From: Phallusia fumigata
Taxonomy: Eukaryota > Chordata > Ascidiacea > Phlebobranchia > Ascidiidae
DNA: 30,335 nt
Direction: 5' to 3'
NCBI GenBank assembly: GCA_008931825.1
Contig: QXVZ01010593.1
Location: 1 to 30,335 of the forward strand
The translations under genes were made by a program, and so were the position numbers. Of the stretch, positions 21,804-30,335 are shown in pieces (position 1 is the stretch's first letter; each line of letters opens with the position of its first letter). Below the pieces are notes generated by a model. It was not told the origin of the DNA. It was given only the letters and a program-made list of their open reading frames with translations, and did not search any database.

Positions 21804-24060
21804 ATGCCATCAGCCAGAAAAAAACCTGGTCATATTTCAAATCTGGTCGTGCAAAAGTTCATGACAGAGGCACCGAAGGTTTTGTTTGACCCCAAATACA
21901 CTTCAACAATTGGCTTATTGCTATGGAGCATCGAAATTGTCATCAACTTATTTGTCATAACAAAAGTCCCATGTAAGTTCTAACTTAGATTGGTGACATA
22001 ATTATCAACAAATCAACCTTTTTGTTTATTGTTTCAGATACCGAGATTGATTGGAAAGCATACATGCAAGAGGTTGGTGGTTTTTTAAATGGGACTTACG
22101 ACTACACACAATTGCAAGGGGATACCGGACCTCTTGTATATCCAGCTGGTAAGTACCAAGTTATCAAAGTTTTACACAAGTACAATACAAATGCTGTGTA
22201 TGTTTCAGGTTTCGTGTACGTCTATTCACTTCTGTACTACTTAACAAACCATGGACAGAATGTAAGATTAGCTCAATACATTTTCCTCGTACTCTACCTT
22301 TTAAATTTGCTACTGGTGGTGCGAATTTACCAAAAGACAATGAAGGTAAATGAAAATTTAATTTCACAAAATATCCAAACACACAAAAAAAGCATATTGT
22401 TTTTACAGTGTCCTCCGTATTTATTGGTATTTATGAGTTGCACATCATATAGAGTCCATTCTTTGTTTGTCCTTCGTCTGTTCAATGACCCATTGGCTAT
22501 GTTGGTTTTCTATATTTCACTTAATTGTTTTCTTGACAAAAAATGGTAAGTGTGCAGATCAGAGATATTAAAAACTTTACAAATTAACCAACTTTTGTTT
22601 AGGTACCTTGGGTCATTTTTCTTCAGTTTTGCTGTTTCAATAAAAATGAATATTTTGCTATTTGCACCGGGGTTACTGGTGGTTTATTTGGTGGAAAATG
22701 GAATTCTTCAAACACTCAAGAATCTGTTGATTTGTGCAGGCCTACAGGTGCATGTTTGCCAAACTAATTGTAGACCTCGGCCAATGGTGTTTAGTTTCAC
22801 AATGTGTGGCAAGTGGGTCAAATGAACAATGGCAATCATACCACTGTGTTCAGGTTTCGCTTGCGTTCCCCTTCCTCACCACCAATCTTCAAGGTTATTT
22901 GATGCGATCATTTGACCTTGGGCGCCAATTTTTCCACAAATGGACGGTGAACTGGAGATTTTTGTCAGTAGAAATGTTCGCAGATCGTCGATTCCATGCA
23001 ATGCTGCTTGTCTTGCACTTGATTGTTTTGTTGCTATTCGCTTCCTATCGCTGGAGAAGGTTGGACCAATGCCAACAATTTTGTTTTGCAAGATTCTAAA
23101 AATTAAACATTTTGTTGCAGAAACATTCGTAGTTTGTTTCAACTGATCAACCCAAAGTCAAGATGGGATTCGGGAATCCTGTCACTTCACCCAGATCATA
23201 TCCTTTTTACCCTTAATGGTTTAAAAACTTTTTCATAAAAATTGCTTCCAAACTAAACAAGGGTTCTGTGTGACTAAAATTATTTGCAAAACACAACAAA
23301 CCAATGCAGAAAATTTTCTTAACATTTCTGTTTCACAACTTGTAACAGTTCTTTTCACAAGCAACTTTGTTGGGATGTGTTTTAGTCGTTCTCTTCATTA
23401 CCAATTCTACATCTGGTATTACCACACCATCCCTCACCTCCTGTGGTCAACCAAATATTCCACACCAGTTCGGTAAGTTCCTGTCTTACTTGGGAAAAAC
23501 TTGCTGTCAAGAAATTGACTTTCATTTAGGCACGCTTACTACTGTATGCAATTAACCTACAATGTTTAAACAAAGTTTGATAGCATTTGATTACACACAG
23601 GAATATGGAACTAAAGGTGATATTAAAGCAGTTTACAACTAATAACAAAATTGTCTTGGTTCTGTCCAGTGGTTCCCAGCATTTTTAATGCATTCCCCTG
23701 TTGCTTATTTGACACTTTTTATTCCTCTCCTACTATACAAGATGTGATATAAAGTAATATTAAAAAGGTTTGGAACCACTGGTCTACCTAAACAGAAATA
23801 ATACACTTATCGTGGATAACTTTACTAAAAAGTGGAAATTCTTTTAACTCATAAAATTTCTCTGACAAAATTGATATTTACCTTACAGACTGCTCATCTT
23901 TGGGGTGATTGAACTTTGTTGGAATATTTACCCGTCAACGAACTCCAGCTCGCTTGCCCTCCATGCTTGCCATGCGTTACTCCTACTGGGAATATGGAGA
24001 AGCAATGAATGCGTTCTTGAATGTGCAACACCTGATCAGAAATCAAGGAAGCATGATTAA
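21804..24060 (+). CDS. ALG3: Dol-P-Man:Man5GlcNAc2-PP-dolichol alpha-1,3-mannosyltransferase
   Basis: Nine exons: 21804-21972, 22038-22148, 22209-22345, 22409-22545, 22603-22747, 22854-23059, 23121-23218, 23349-23472, 23889-24060. All phases match and give 432 aa, the usual ALG3 length (human 438). Family landmarks: [12 protein letters not shown] and [11 protein letters not shown] in the first lumenal loop, [48 protein letters not shown] and [20 protein letters not shown]. Many hydrophobic segments mark a polytopic ER membrane protein (GT58 family). It adds the first dolichol-phosphate-mannose-derived mannose, in alpha-1,3 linkage, to the lumenal Man5 lipid-linked oligosaccharide of N-glycosylation. 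The C-terminus (KSRKHD) is basic, as in many ER proteins. An AATAAA at 24321-24326 follows the stop. Intron 8 carries a MITE-like element. Confidence 0.95.
23666..23782. mobile_element. MITE-like element with hAT-type terminal inverted repeats, in ALG3 intron 8
   Basis: The left end CCAGTGGTTCCCAGC and right end GTTTGGAACCACTGG are inverted repeats (11 of 11 outer bases paired, then a near match). The internal part is about 85 bp and has no coding capacity. CAGTGGTTCC-type ends are typical of hAT elements. The 8-bp flanks do not match cleanly, so the target-site duplication is unclear or eroded. Confidence 0.6.
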
Positions 24061-24320
24061 CTAAGCTGTGTGCAATATGTGCAGGCAATATTATTGGTGC
24101 GAGTTTTTTGGTCGAATGCTGCCAAATTGTTTACCAAGGTCGCAAAAAAGGGTTTGTGCAATTCTAGTATCAAACTCAACATTTTTTTGTTTCTTGCCTT
24201 ATTTTGTCAACATTCAAAAGAGAACTTTTTTAGTATTTTTACCTGCTTCAAAACAATAAGTAGACACCAGACAAATTATTTGCAGTTGTTTACAAAATCA
24301 CTTTTGCTGAAACAAAATGA

Positions 24321-24326
24321 AATAAA
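24321..24326 (+). terminator. Polyadenylation signal of ALG3
   Basis: AATAAA about 260 bases after the stop codon. Confidence 0.5.
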
Positions 24327-25524
24327 TTATATTGCAAACATCAGCTGTTTGTTCAAAGTTTGAGCGTTTTCCATTCACCATGTGAGAAATGTACATGTTG
24401 GAAACTAAACCACGTATGCTATAATGATTTATTAAAGAAGTTCGTATTGTTGTAACAGTGTGAACGGAAATTAGTGGTAAAACTTGAACATCTTTGGGTT
24501 TTTCCAATCCCTTTTCTGCGTCATATTTACTTTCGTGGAGGGGGGGGTGGGCTCTTGGCATCCACGTCATCAATTGAGACAGCGTAAGGTATTTACTACG
24601 TCACGCCTCCACGCACACGCATGTAGGGGATTCCCCACTCTTTCATTCATATTTTTATTCACATGCGGAAAGGTGATTGTTTGCCAAAATATTCAAGCCC
24701 GCTTGAGGTCGCATCTAAGCAAAGAACAAGTGTATGCACGTGCGCCACCCGGCGGCGTTATCTGTTAACGTTAGCGCCACCTAACGGGTCGTATTCTCCC
24801 CATTTTTAACTTCTGCGGGTTCCTCGTAACACGTGAAAGACACAAATTCTGGCTTGTATCTTCCTATTGCGACTATTTGAAGCCGTGAATTGTGTGCCTA
24901 CATTTGATCAAAGGTTTCAAATTGATCGATAACTGTTTTTAAGCCACATAACATCCGTGAACGTAAATTACAAGTTGTAAGTTGCGAGAGAAATTTAGCT
25001 TTGTTGTATTTAGGCACGAATTCGTTCGCAGCTTGTTGTCGAGACCTTCAAGACCGCGCTTCTGCAACTAATTGTGGGTTGTCATATCACGAATGCAAAA
25101 CGTGTTTTATCGGATGTTGCGATCGACAAACTGATGGCCTCAACACACAAGTCCACGAGCAAAACTTTTGCAAAACACATCCAGGATAGCTGCTCGGTCA
25201 ACGCTACCAATTGCAATTACCGGGCTCAAACACATGGATCGTTGTGAGTTTGCGGTAATGCCATTCGTGTTTTGCGTGAGAATCTGTCTCCGGTATATCT
25301 GGGACACTACAACGTTACCGGCACGTTGCAGACGCTGATAACATGCAAAGTACATGTTCTGTATCTAGCGATATCCGGTGATAGAATTCCTATCCACTGC
25401 TGCTATGTGGTAATTTAGTTTCAGCGCTAAAGGTCACGTGAAGTTTATAGTGCGTTCGAATTTGCCGTCTAACGAAGGTTGACTCACCTCGACATAGCTT
25501 CACGCGAACCCACCCGAAAATCCC

Positions 25525-25785
25525 ATCAGAGTGACTCACACTTCGCATGATTTAATCGGCGACACGAATCGGGGTGAAATCTCTTTTATCGGCATTTTAA
25601 CCTGATCTGCGTGACAATTTTCGTCACAAAACGTGCACCGTGACGTCATGGTTGATCGTGTGACGTAAGGGAATGGGACGTCATAGCGATATACACTGTA
25701 GTGTTCACAACCATTGAAGCACAACAACCCGCAAAGTTTGCCGGATGCGAGTGAAGATTCCCATTGGTGACGATTCAAATTCCAG
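25525..25785 (+). repeat. Upstream module copy A (CRE/E-box rich)
   Basis: Order of blocks: GTGACTCACACTTCGCATGA, CACGAATCGGGGTGAAAT, AACGTGCACCGTGACGTCAT then GGTTGATCGTGTGACGTAA, and GGATGCGAGTGAAGATT. The same blocks recur in the same order in copies B and, in part, C downstream. Confidence 0.6.
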
Positions 25786-26209
25786 GTAATTGGGAGAAAA
25801 TCTTTTTCGTTTAAATTTTCCCGATGGAGTCAAGAAATTCCCCCTTCTCCCAGGCAAAAATACACTGAAATGTCCCATAAACTTTTGCCACCGGTGATGT
25901 AATGGCTCAGCACGGAGGTAGAAATAAAAAAAAATGTTGTAATTCTACGGCAGGAGCATGAAAGCGTTTAATTTTAAAGTTATTTGCATTTTTTAACACA
26001 TTTGCATCGAACATCTTGGCGAGGTTTGAATCCTGGTTTGCTTCCACAGCCGTAAGCGACAGACAACTTTACAACTTGCAACACAGGTTTGTGGAATCCC
26101 ACTCATTTTGCCGATGAAGTTTCGGGACTTGCAGAGCTTATTCAGCAAAGGGGCGACATTTCATGATGAACAAACTAACCTGCGTTTGCATGCAACCAGG
26201 TAGAATTAT

Positions 26210-26565
26210 AAAATGATTCAACAAATTACGTCATTCCGCATTTGACGAACTTTGCACGAAATATTTGCAGCATTCACGCACGAATCAGGATAAAAATGAA
26301 ATCATCAGTGATTAGTTTCGCTTCACCACTTCAACCTTTCGAGTTGGAGGTCAAACTGTGCAACCAAAGTTTATCGCCAAACGTGCAGCGTGACGTCATG
26401 ATTGATCACGTGACGTATGTAAAAGTGACGTCACAACAGATCTCGCCAGTTTAAAGTGTGAAATACCGGTTTCGGAGTGAAGGAAAAAACTCACAACTAT
26501 TCGAGCACAGCAACTAACAAGTTTCCTGGGTACGAGTGAAATTTAATTGTCCCAAGCTTCAGGCG
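26210..26565 (+). repeat. Upstream module copy B (CRE/E-box rich)
   Basis: Blocks: ATGATTCAACAAATTACGTC, TTCCGCATTTGACGAACTTT, CACGCACGAATCAGGATAAA, AACGTGCAGCGTGACGTCAT then GATTGATCACGTGACGTA, a further GTGACGTCAC, and GGGTACGAGTGAAATTTAAT. Two full TGACGTCA palindromes and a CACGTG E-box are present. Confidence 0.65.
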
Positions 26566-26837
26566 ACGACTGGAAAAACTCCTAATGACATTCGAAACTT
26601 GTAATCTCAGTTTCATGTTGACGTTGGAAATCAACAATTGCGAAACCGGTGACGGAACGTATCAGGTCGAGCGTTTCCGTGGAAACCCAAGAAGGTTTTG
26701 AGCCCGCGGCGAAAACAAGAAAAAATCCGGTCCGAGGAATTGCGATTTGACATATCTGCATCTAATATCAAATCTAATTGGAAACAGTCGCAGATAAAGG
26801 TGAAATTGAAGCCGGCTAACCACAGGGAGAATTAAAA

Positions 26838-27073
26838 ATATGACTCAACAATCACGTCATTTCGCATTTGACGCAGTTTGCACAAAATACTTGCAGCATT
26901 TCACGCACGAATCGGGGTAAAAATGATTTCAACCGTAGCTTCGTCGCTTAGTCACAAACACGCACAAAAATCAGGGAAACCCCCCGGTAGGACGAAAAAA
27001 AAGCTGCGTGACGTTGAACGAGGTCACATGACTTATCTGACCAATGGGAGCGCGCCATCGGCTGTATATAAAG
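26838..27073 (+). promoter_or_regulatory. Module copy C and core promoter of the methyltransferase gene
   Basis: Shares with copy B the blocks ATGACTCAACAATCACGTCA, TTTCGCATTTGACGCAGTTT and CACGCACGAATCGGGGTAAA, then a degenerate GCTGCGTGACGTTGAACG block. It continues into CCAAT (27041-27045) and TATATAAAG (27065-27073), 36 bases before the ATG at 27109. Only this copy has a TATA box. Confidence 0.7.
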
Positions 27074-27108
27074 CGTGGGGAGGCGGTGTGGAGGTTATAA
27101 GCTTGATC

Positions 27109-27993
27109 ATGCAGCACCACTACGAAAGCGAGGAGATTGTGAGCGAGTATTCACGCAACAGGCCCGTCTACTCGAGCAGGGTGAGAGATGTGGTGATGAA
27201 ATATCTCTCGGACTGCGGGGGAAGATCCGGGACACTACTGGATGTTGGATGCGGAGGCGGCCAGGCTACCAACGTGTTCGCTCCTCACTTCGACAAAGTT
27301 GTGGGAATCGACATCAGTCGCAATCAAATAGATGACGCGAGAAGGAATAATAAATTCGACCACGTGACGTATCAGGTCGGCGCAGCAGAAAAGTTGGAGT
27401 TTGATGACGACAGCGTTGACATGGTGATGAGCGCCGAGGCCGTTCACTGGTTTGACCTTGAAAAGTTTTTCAGCGAAGTTTTTCGTGTGTTGAAGCCGGG
27501 AGGTTGTGTCGTGATGTTGGGTTACTGGACACCATCGTTTATCCCGGACACTTACACTGGAGAACGACAGCAACTGGACCTCATGCACCAGCAACTTGTG
27601 CGCCACATCTTCGCCGACGAAATCAAGGAGCGGATTGCGGGTTACACTTCGATTATGCGGAAATATGAAGATGTGCTTGCCGCGATTCCAGTCGAACGGA
27701 AATCGCGGCTTGAAACCGTTGTTGACGAAATGACTTGGGACATGGACAGGTTTGTCGGGTTCATGCGGTCGCTCGATCCCGTGGATTTGTACAACCAGAA
27801 ACAACACCAGCAAGTTTTGCGAAAAAATGGAAAAGTCACGAGGGAAGATTTCCGCAATTTCGACATTGTCCCGAAATTCCTCAACCTTGCTGCAAACAAA
27901 CTGTGGGGATTCAAAAGCTACAAGGACCCGGATATTTCACTGAATATGAAGTTTGAAATGTTCACCGTCGCAGCGACAAAATCACATCAATAA
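27109..27993 (+). CDS. Class I SAM-dependent methyltransferase, intronless
   Basis: Starting at the first ATG after the TATA box the frame is 294 aa with no intron. Motif I is LLDVGCGGGQATNVF (about residues 44-58), followed by VVGIDISRNQ for the acidic strand-2 residue that binds the SAM ribose. VGAAEKLEFDDDSVDMV and AEAVHWFD are typical of the methyltransferase 11 group of small-molecule enzymes. VLKPGGCVVMLGYWTP closes the core, and a helical C-terminal extension follows. I recall similar animal and protist proteins annotated only as putative methyltransferases, so the substrate is unknown. The frame stays open upstream to 26878, but that part overlaps the promoter and is not used here. 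The predicted 5' UTR is very short. AATAAA at 28138-28143 ends the transcript. Confidence 0.88.
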   Translation: MQHHYESEEIVSEYSRNRPVYSSRVRDVVMKYLSDCGGRSGTLLDVGCGGGQATNVFAPHFDKVVGIDISRNQIDDARRNNKFDHVTYQVGAAEKLEFDDDSVDMVMSAEAVHWFDLEKFFSEVFRVLKPGGCVVMLGYWTPSFIPDTYTGERQQLDLMHQQLVRHIFADEIKERIAGYTSIMRKYEDVLAAIPVERKSRLETVVDEMTWDMDRFVGFMRSLDPVDLYNQKQHQQVLRKNGKVTREDFRNFDIVPKFLNLAANKLWGFKSYKDPDISLNMKFEMFTVAATKSHQ

Positions 27994-28137
27994 TCTGTTT
28001 CAACTTTCGCAAAATCCTTAATTGTTGCTTTTTTGAACGGATATTTTTTCGTATTGAGAAGATGCTATATTTCACTGTCAATATTTATTCATTTTCGCGT
28101 ATTTTTCTTCGATTTTGTTGTATATTCTGTATTTATA

Positions 28138-28143
28138 AATAAA
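28138..28143 (+). terminator. Polyadenylation signal of the methyltransferase gene
   Basis: AATAAA 145 bases after the stop codon. Confidence 0.6.
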
Positions 28144-28485
28144 TTGATCTATTGACGACGCTTTTGCAATGAAATGCTGTTTGGATAATCACAGTGAACA
28201 ATTTAAGTGGGAGCGTCTGTTAAATCAAGCAGCAAATTAAACTAATTTACAAGCGGGAAAGTTTCCCCGGTTTCCGCTCTATCACGTTTTTTTCCCGGGG
28301 ACGATTTGGGAAATTTAAACATGGAAATTCCTGGAAAAACTAACCGGCAATTATTAAATCATCGTTGCTGCTTGACGTAACTTAGTTGCTGTTGCCGCAC
28401 GAGTAGGGGGTGCACACGCCCCCCCCCCAGAATCGATGCTAAACACTCGATAATGTCGTTGTAATCAAGGTTGAACGCAACGCTT

Positions 28486-28710
28486 TCTGCAACTCCATTG
28501 TTTGTTTTCAACTAACCGATCGAATCATGATTATGACGTAACACGATACCATAGTGACGTAATAACGCACTTGATGACAAATGTCACAGACGAACATNTC
28601 TGCAACTCCATTGTTTGTTTTCAACTAACCGATCGAATCATGATTATGACGTAACACGATACCATAGTGACGTAATAACGCACTTGATGACAAATGTCAC
28701 AGACGAACAT
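28486..28710. repeat. Perfect 112-bp duplication around the N at 28598
   Basis: 28486-28597 and 28599-28710 are identical as read, separated by one N. The absence of any difference points to a plain missed contig overlap. Confidence 0.88.
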
Positions 28711-29596
28711 GTTGCATATGAACTATGGGAATCCGAAACTTTGTACAAGGGGTGTCGTATTTACAACAGGGAAATTTGCGTGAAATCACATTTGACACAT
28801 CATAGTTGAATCTAAAAACGTCACATAGACAATTGTTTCGCCATATTTGGTCGCAGTTAGTTCTAATTACCGCACGAAACACCTCAACGCGTGTCAGGCT
28901 TAGATAATTGCGTGTCGGAATTTCCAGGTGTTCTGTGACGTCACAAAGAAACGATTGTTTCAATCAACAACAACTTTTTACCAGCACATCAGTATTCACG
29001 CAGACTTTGAAAAAAGAAAATGCTTCGAATCGTTGGCATGGAAACAGTATTTTAACATTGCCTATGCGCTAAACAATTATCTTTGCGGAAACTACGTCAC
29101 AATGGCATAAATTTGTTGTTGTGACGAGAGGGGGAGCTTAAGTTTAGCTTCTGTAGGTTATAATAGAGTTTGTGAGATTTTTATCAGAAAATATTAGGAC
29201 GACATCATCAAAACAACGCGTTAATATTCGGCTGCGCACATTCACCCCAGGTTAGAAGGGGCCCCCAAACACCCCTCTCGCATTAATCACAATAATACTT
29301 TGATGTTTAAATGAACTATAAAGCTGTGTGACGTCACAATAGCACGGGCGTGATCGTGTGTTGGCCATTGTTTCAACGACAAACTCAGTTCATAAAAAGT
29401 AAATATATGCATGTAGGTTTTAAAACAGTAGTGCTTAGTTTTGTTAAACTTGCAAAAACTTTTGTTTTGTTAAACTTACAAATTTTTTTTAGGAAATCTA
29501 GTAAAGTGCACACTTGCAAAAACCACAAAGAGTTCAACAAATGTAATATGCTTGTATTGTGACGTAAATAAACGCGTGAAAAGTGAGGAAAACAAT

Positions 29597-30335
29597 TTAA
29601 AACATAGCAACGCAAGTTTGCCCATCGCCAGTGAATCCTGTGTCACACACACATGTATACGAACCCTGTGTGTTGGAACAAGTGGAGTTCTGGGGGCAAG
29701 TTTGGGGGGTTAAACACTCGTCTACGTCAGCACACGTGACCGTTCCATCCCCAACAAAACCGGGGGGGCATCGACATTCGAATGAGCCTGGCAGGTTTGT
29801 GCAAATAGCGTCTTGGTGGCAAAACAGGTTTCCCGCGCATTCGTCTACGTCACGGCACGTGACACCGTCCCAGCTGAATCCGCGTTGGCACTCACATGTG
29901 AACGAACCTGGAAAAAATAATTTGTGAGATGTGTCACGCCGTGATTTAAAACTTTCATGCGATTTAATATGTGTAAAAGTTCATGTGATTCAATTTTATG
30001 TATTTGATTCATAACTTCGTAAAATTTAGATCGAATTCTCACCATCAGTGTTGACGCATGTAGAGTTATTGTGACAATTGTTCGCTGACAAACACTCGTT
30101 TATGTCGTCACACAGCAAATTTCCGTTGCCCTGGTAACCATTGTTACATGTGCACGTGTAACTTCCAATCGTGTTCGTACAAACCGAGTTGACGTCACAA
30201 TTCGAGGTTTTCGCCAAACATTCGTCGATATCTGAAAATTAAAACACTAATTTCATAAAAATTGAATTCCGGAATATTGAGTTTTAATTCGTTGACACAG
30301 AAACCTACCGACACAAATTTGTCCATTTCCAAAAT
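29597..30335 (-). CDS. 3' end of a calcium-binding EGF-repeat protein (partial)
   Basis: Exons 30335-30309 (partial, ends FGNGQICV), 30231-30043 and 29907-29597 join in phase 1 and end in a stop at 29599-29597. Four EGF domains are visible, starting DIDECLAKTSNC, DINECLSANNC, DVDECAGNLFC and DVDECLTPQTC; each has six cysteines. The D-I/V-D/N-E-C starts and CTNTIGSYTCTC, CTNLPGSFECRC and CSNTQGSYTCVC endings fit the calcium-binding type and the Asp/Asn hydroxylation consensus. The protein is therefore extracellular or the ectodomain of a larger one (fibrillin-, nidogen- or uromodulin-like families share this unit). The stop comes right after the last EGF, with no membrane segment, so this isoform should end as a secreted protein. 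The rest of the gene lies to the right. Confidence 0.85.

Larger units (their letters stand above)
24061..27040. other. Long intergenic region between ALG3 and the methyltransferase
   Basis: No gene with splice or domain support. After the ALG3 3' UTR there is a G-run near 24540-24550, GC-richer sequence with repeated GCGCCACC (near 24744 and 24773), and from about 25525 a diverged tandem array of regulatory-looking modules. Confidence 0.45.
27994..29596. other. Intergenic region between the methyltransferase and EGF genes (tail to tail)
   Basis: No gene seen. It contains the methyltransferase 3' UTR, a C-run near 28420, the contig-end duplication around 28598, several TGACGTCA/TGACGTAA motifs, and a short tandem repeat at about 29440-29488 (TTTTGTTAAACTT twice). 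Confidence 0.5.

Noticed and set aside
25536..25778. Minus-strand 80-codon frame
   Set aside because: It lies over the regulatory module repeat and has no domain or splice support.
26878..27108. 77-codon upstream extension of the methyltransferase frame
   Set aside because: It begins at a non-ATG-supported position, overlaps the repeated module, CCAAT and TATA, and has no similarity to the family; the frame is open by chance.
1..30335. CRISPR arrays, bacterial operons, rRNA
   Set aside because: No regularly spaced repeats or bacterial gene structure; spliced animal genes throughout.

Overview
The window is animal genomic DNA, AT-rich, with many short GT-AG introns and compact genes. Gene content and structure fit an ascidian tunicate of the Ciona type. 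That is inference: no species-specific marker was recognised. All exon models below were built by eye from open frames, splice consensus and matching intron phases.

Layout, left to right. (1) 621-8617, minus: the 5' two thirds or so of an ANKAR-like gene (ankyrin plus armadillo repeats), 16 exons, running off the left edge. Its largest intron (5127-7452) holds a complete two-zinc-finger gene on the opposite strand (6323-7354 coding). (2) 9855-10874, minus: intronless WD40 gene, DPH7 (diphthine methyltransferase). (3) 11311-13777, minus: an 8-exon WD40 protein of 433 aa ending in a CaaX prenylation box (CSVL). (4) 14058-15072, minus: a small coiled-coil gene that could also be spliced onto the WD40 gene. 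(5) 16426-20242, minus: a 12-exon, 567-aa PINK1 homologue in which the Gly-rich loop, the HRD-x-K lysine and the DFG aspartate are all replaced, so a predicted pseudokinase. (6) 21804-24060, plus: ALG3, 9 exons, complete. (7) 27109-27993, plus: an intronless class I SAM methyltransferase with a clear CCAAT/TATA promoter, preceded by three diverged tandem copies of a CRE/E-box-rich module. (8) 29597-30335, minus: the 3' end of a gene for calcium-binding EGF repeats.

Assembly. Six single N bases (6065, 9441, 15999, 21440, 21673, 28598) appear. Five of them sit between two nearly identical direct copies of the same sequence (112 to about 845 bp), and the sixth closes the second copy of one such pair. 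These are best read as unmerged contig overlaps, probably different haplotypes, so the apparent duplication of the last PINK1 exons and of the first zinc-finger exon is probably not biological.

Functional picture: housekeeping genes (DPH7 for eEF2 diphthamide, ALG3 for N-glycan precursor synthesis) lie among a mitochondrial-quality-control homologue and less known scaffold proteins. Genes 2-5 are all on the minus strand with gaps of about 0.3-0.5 kb, which would suit a tunicate operon or a closely packed cluster.
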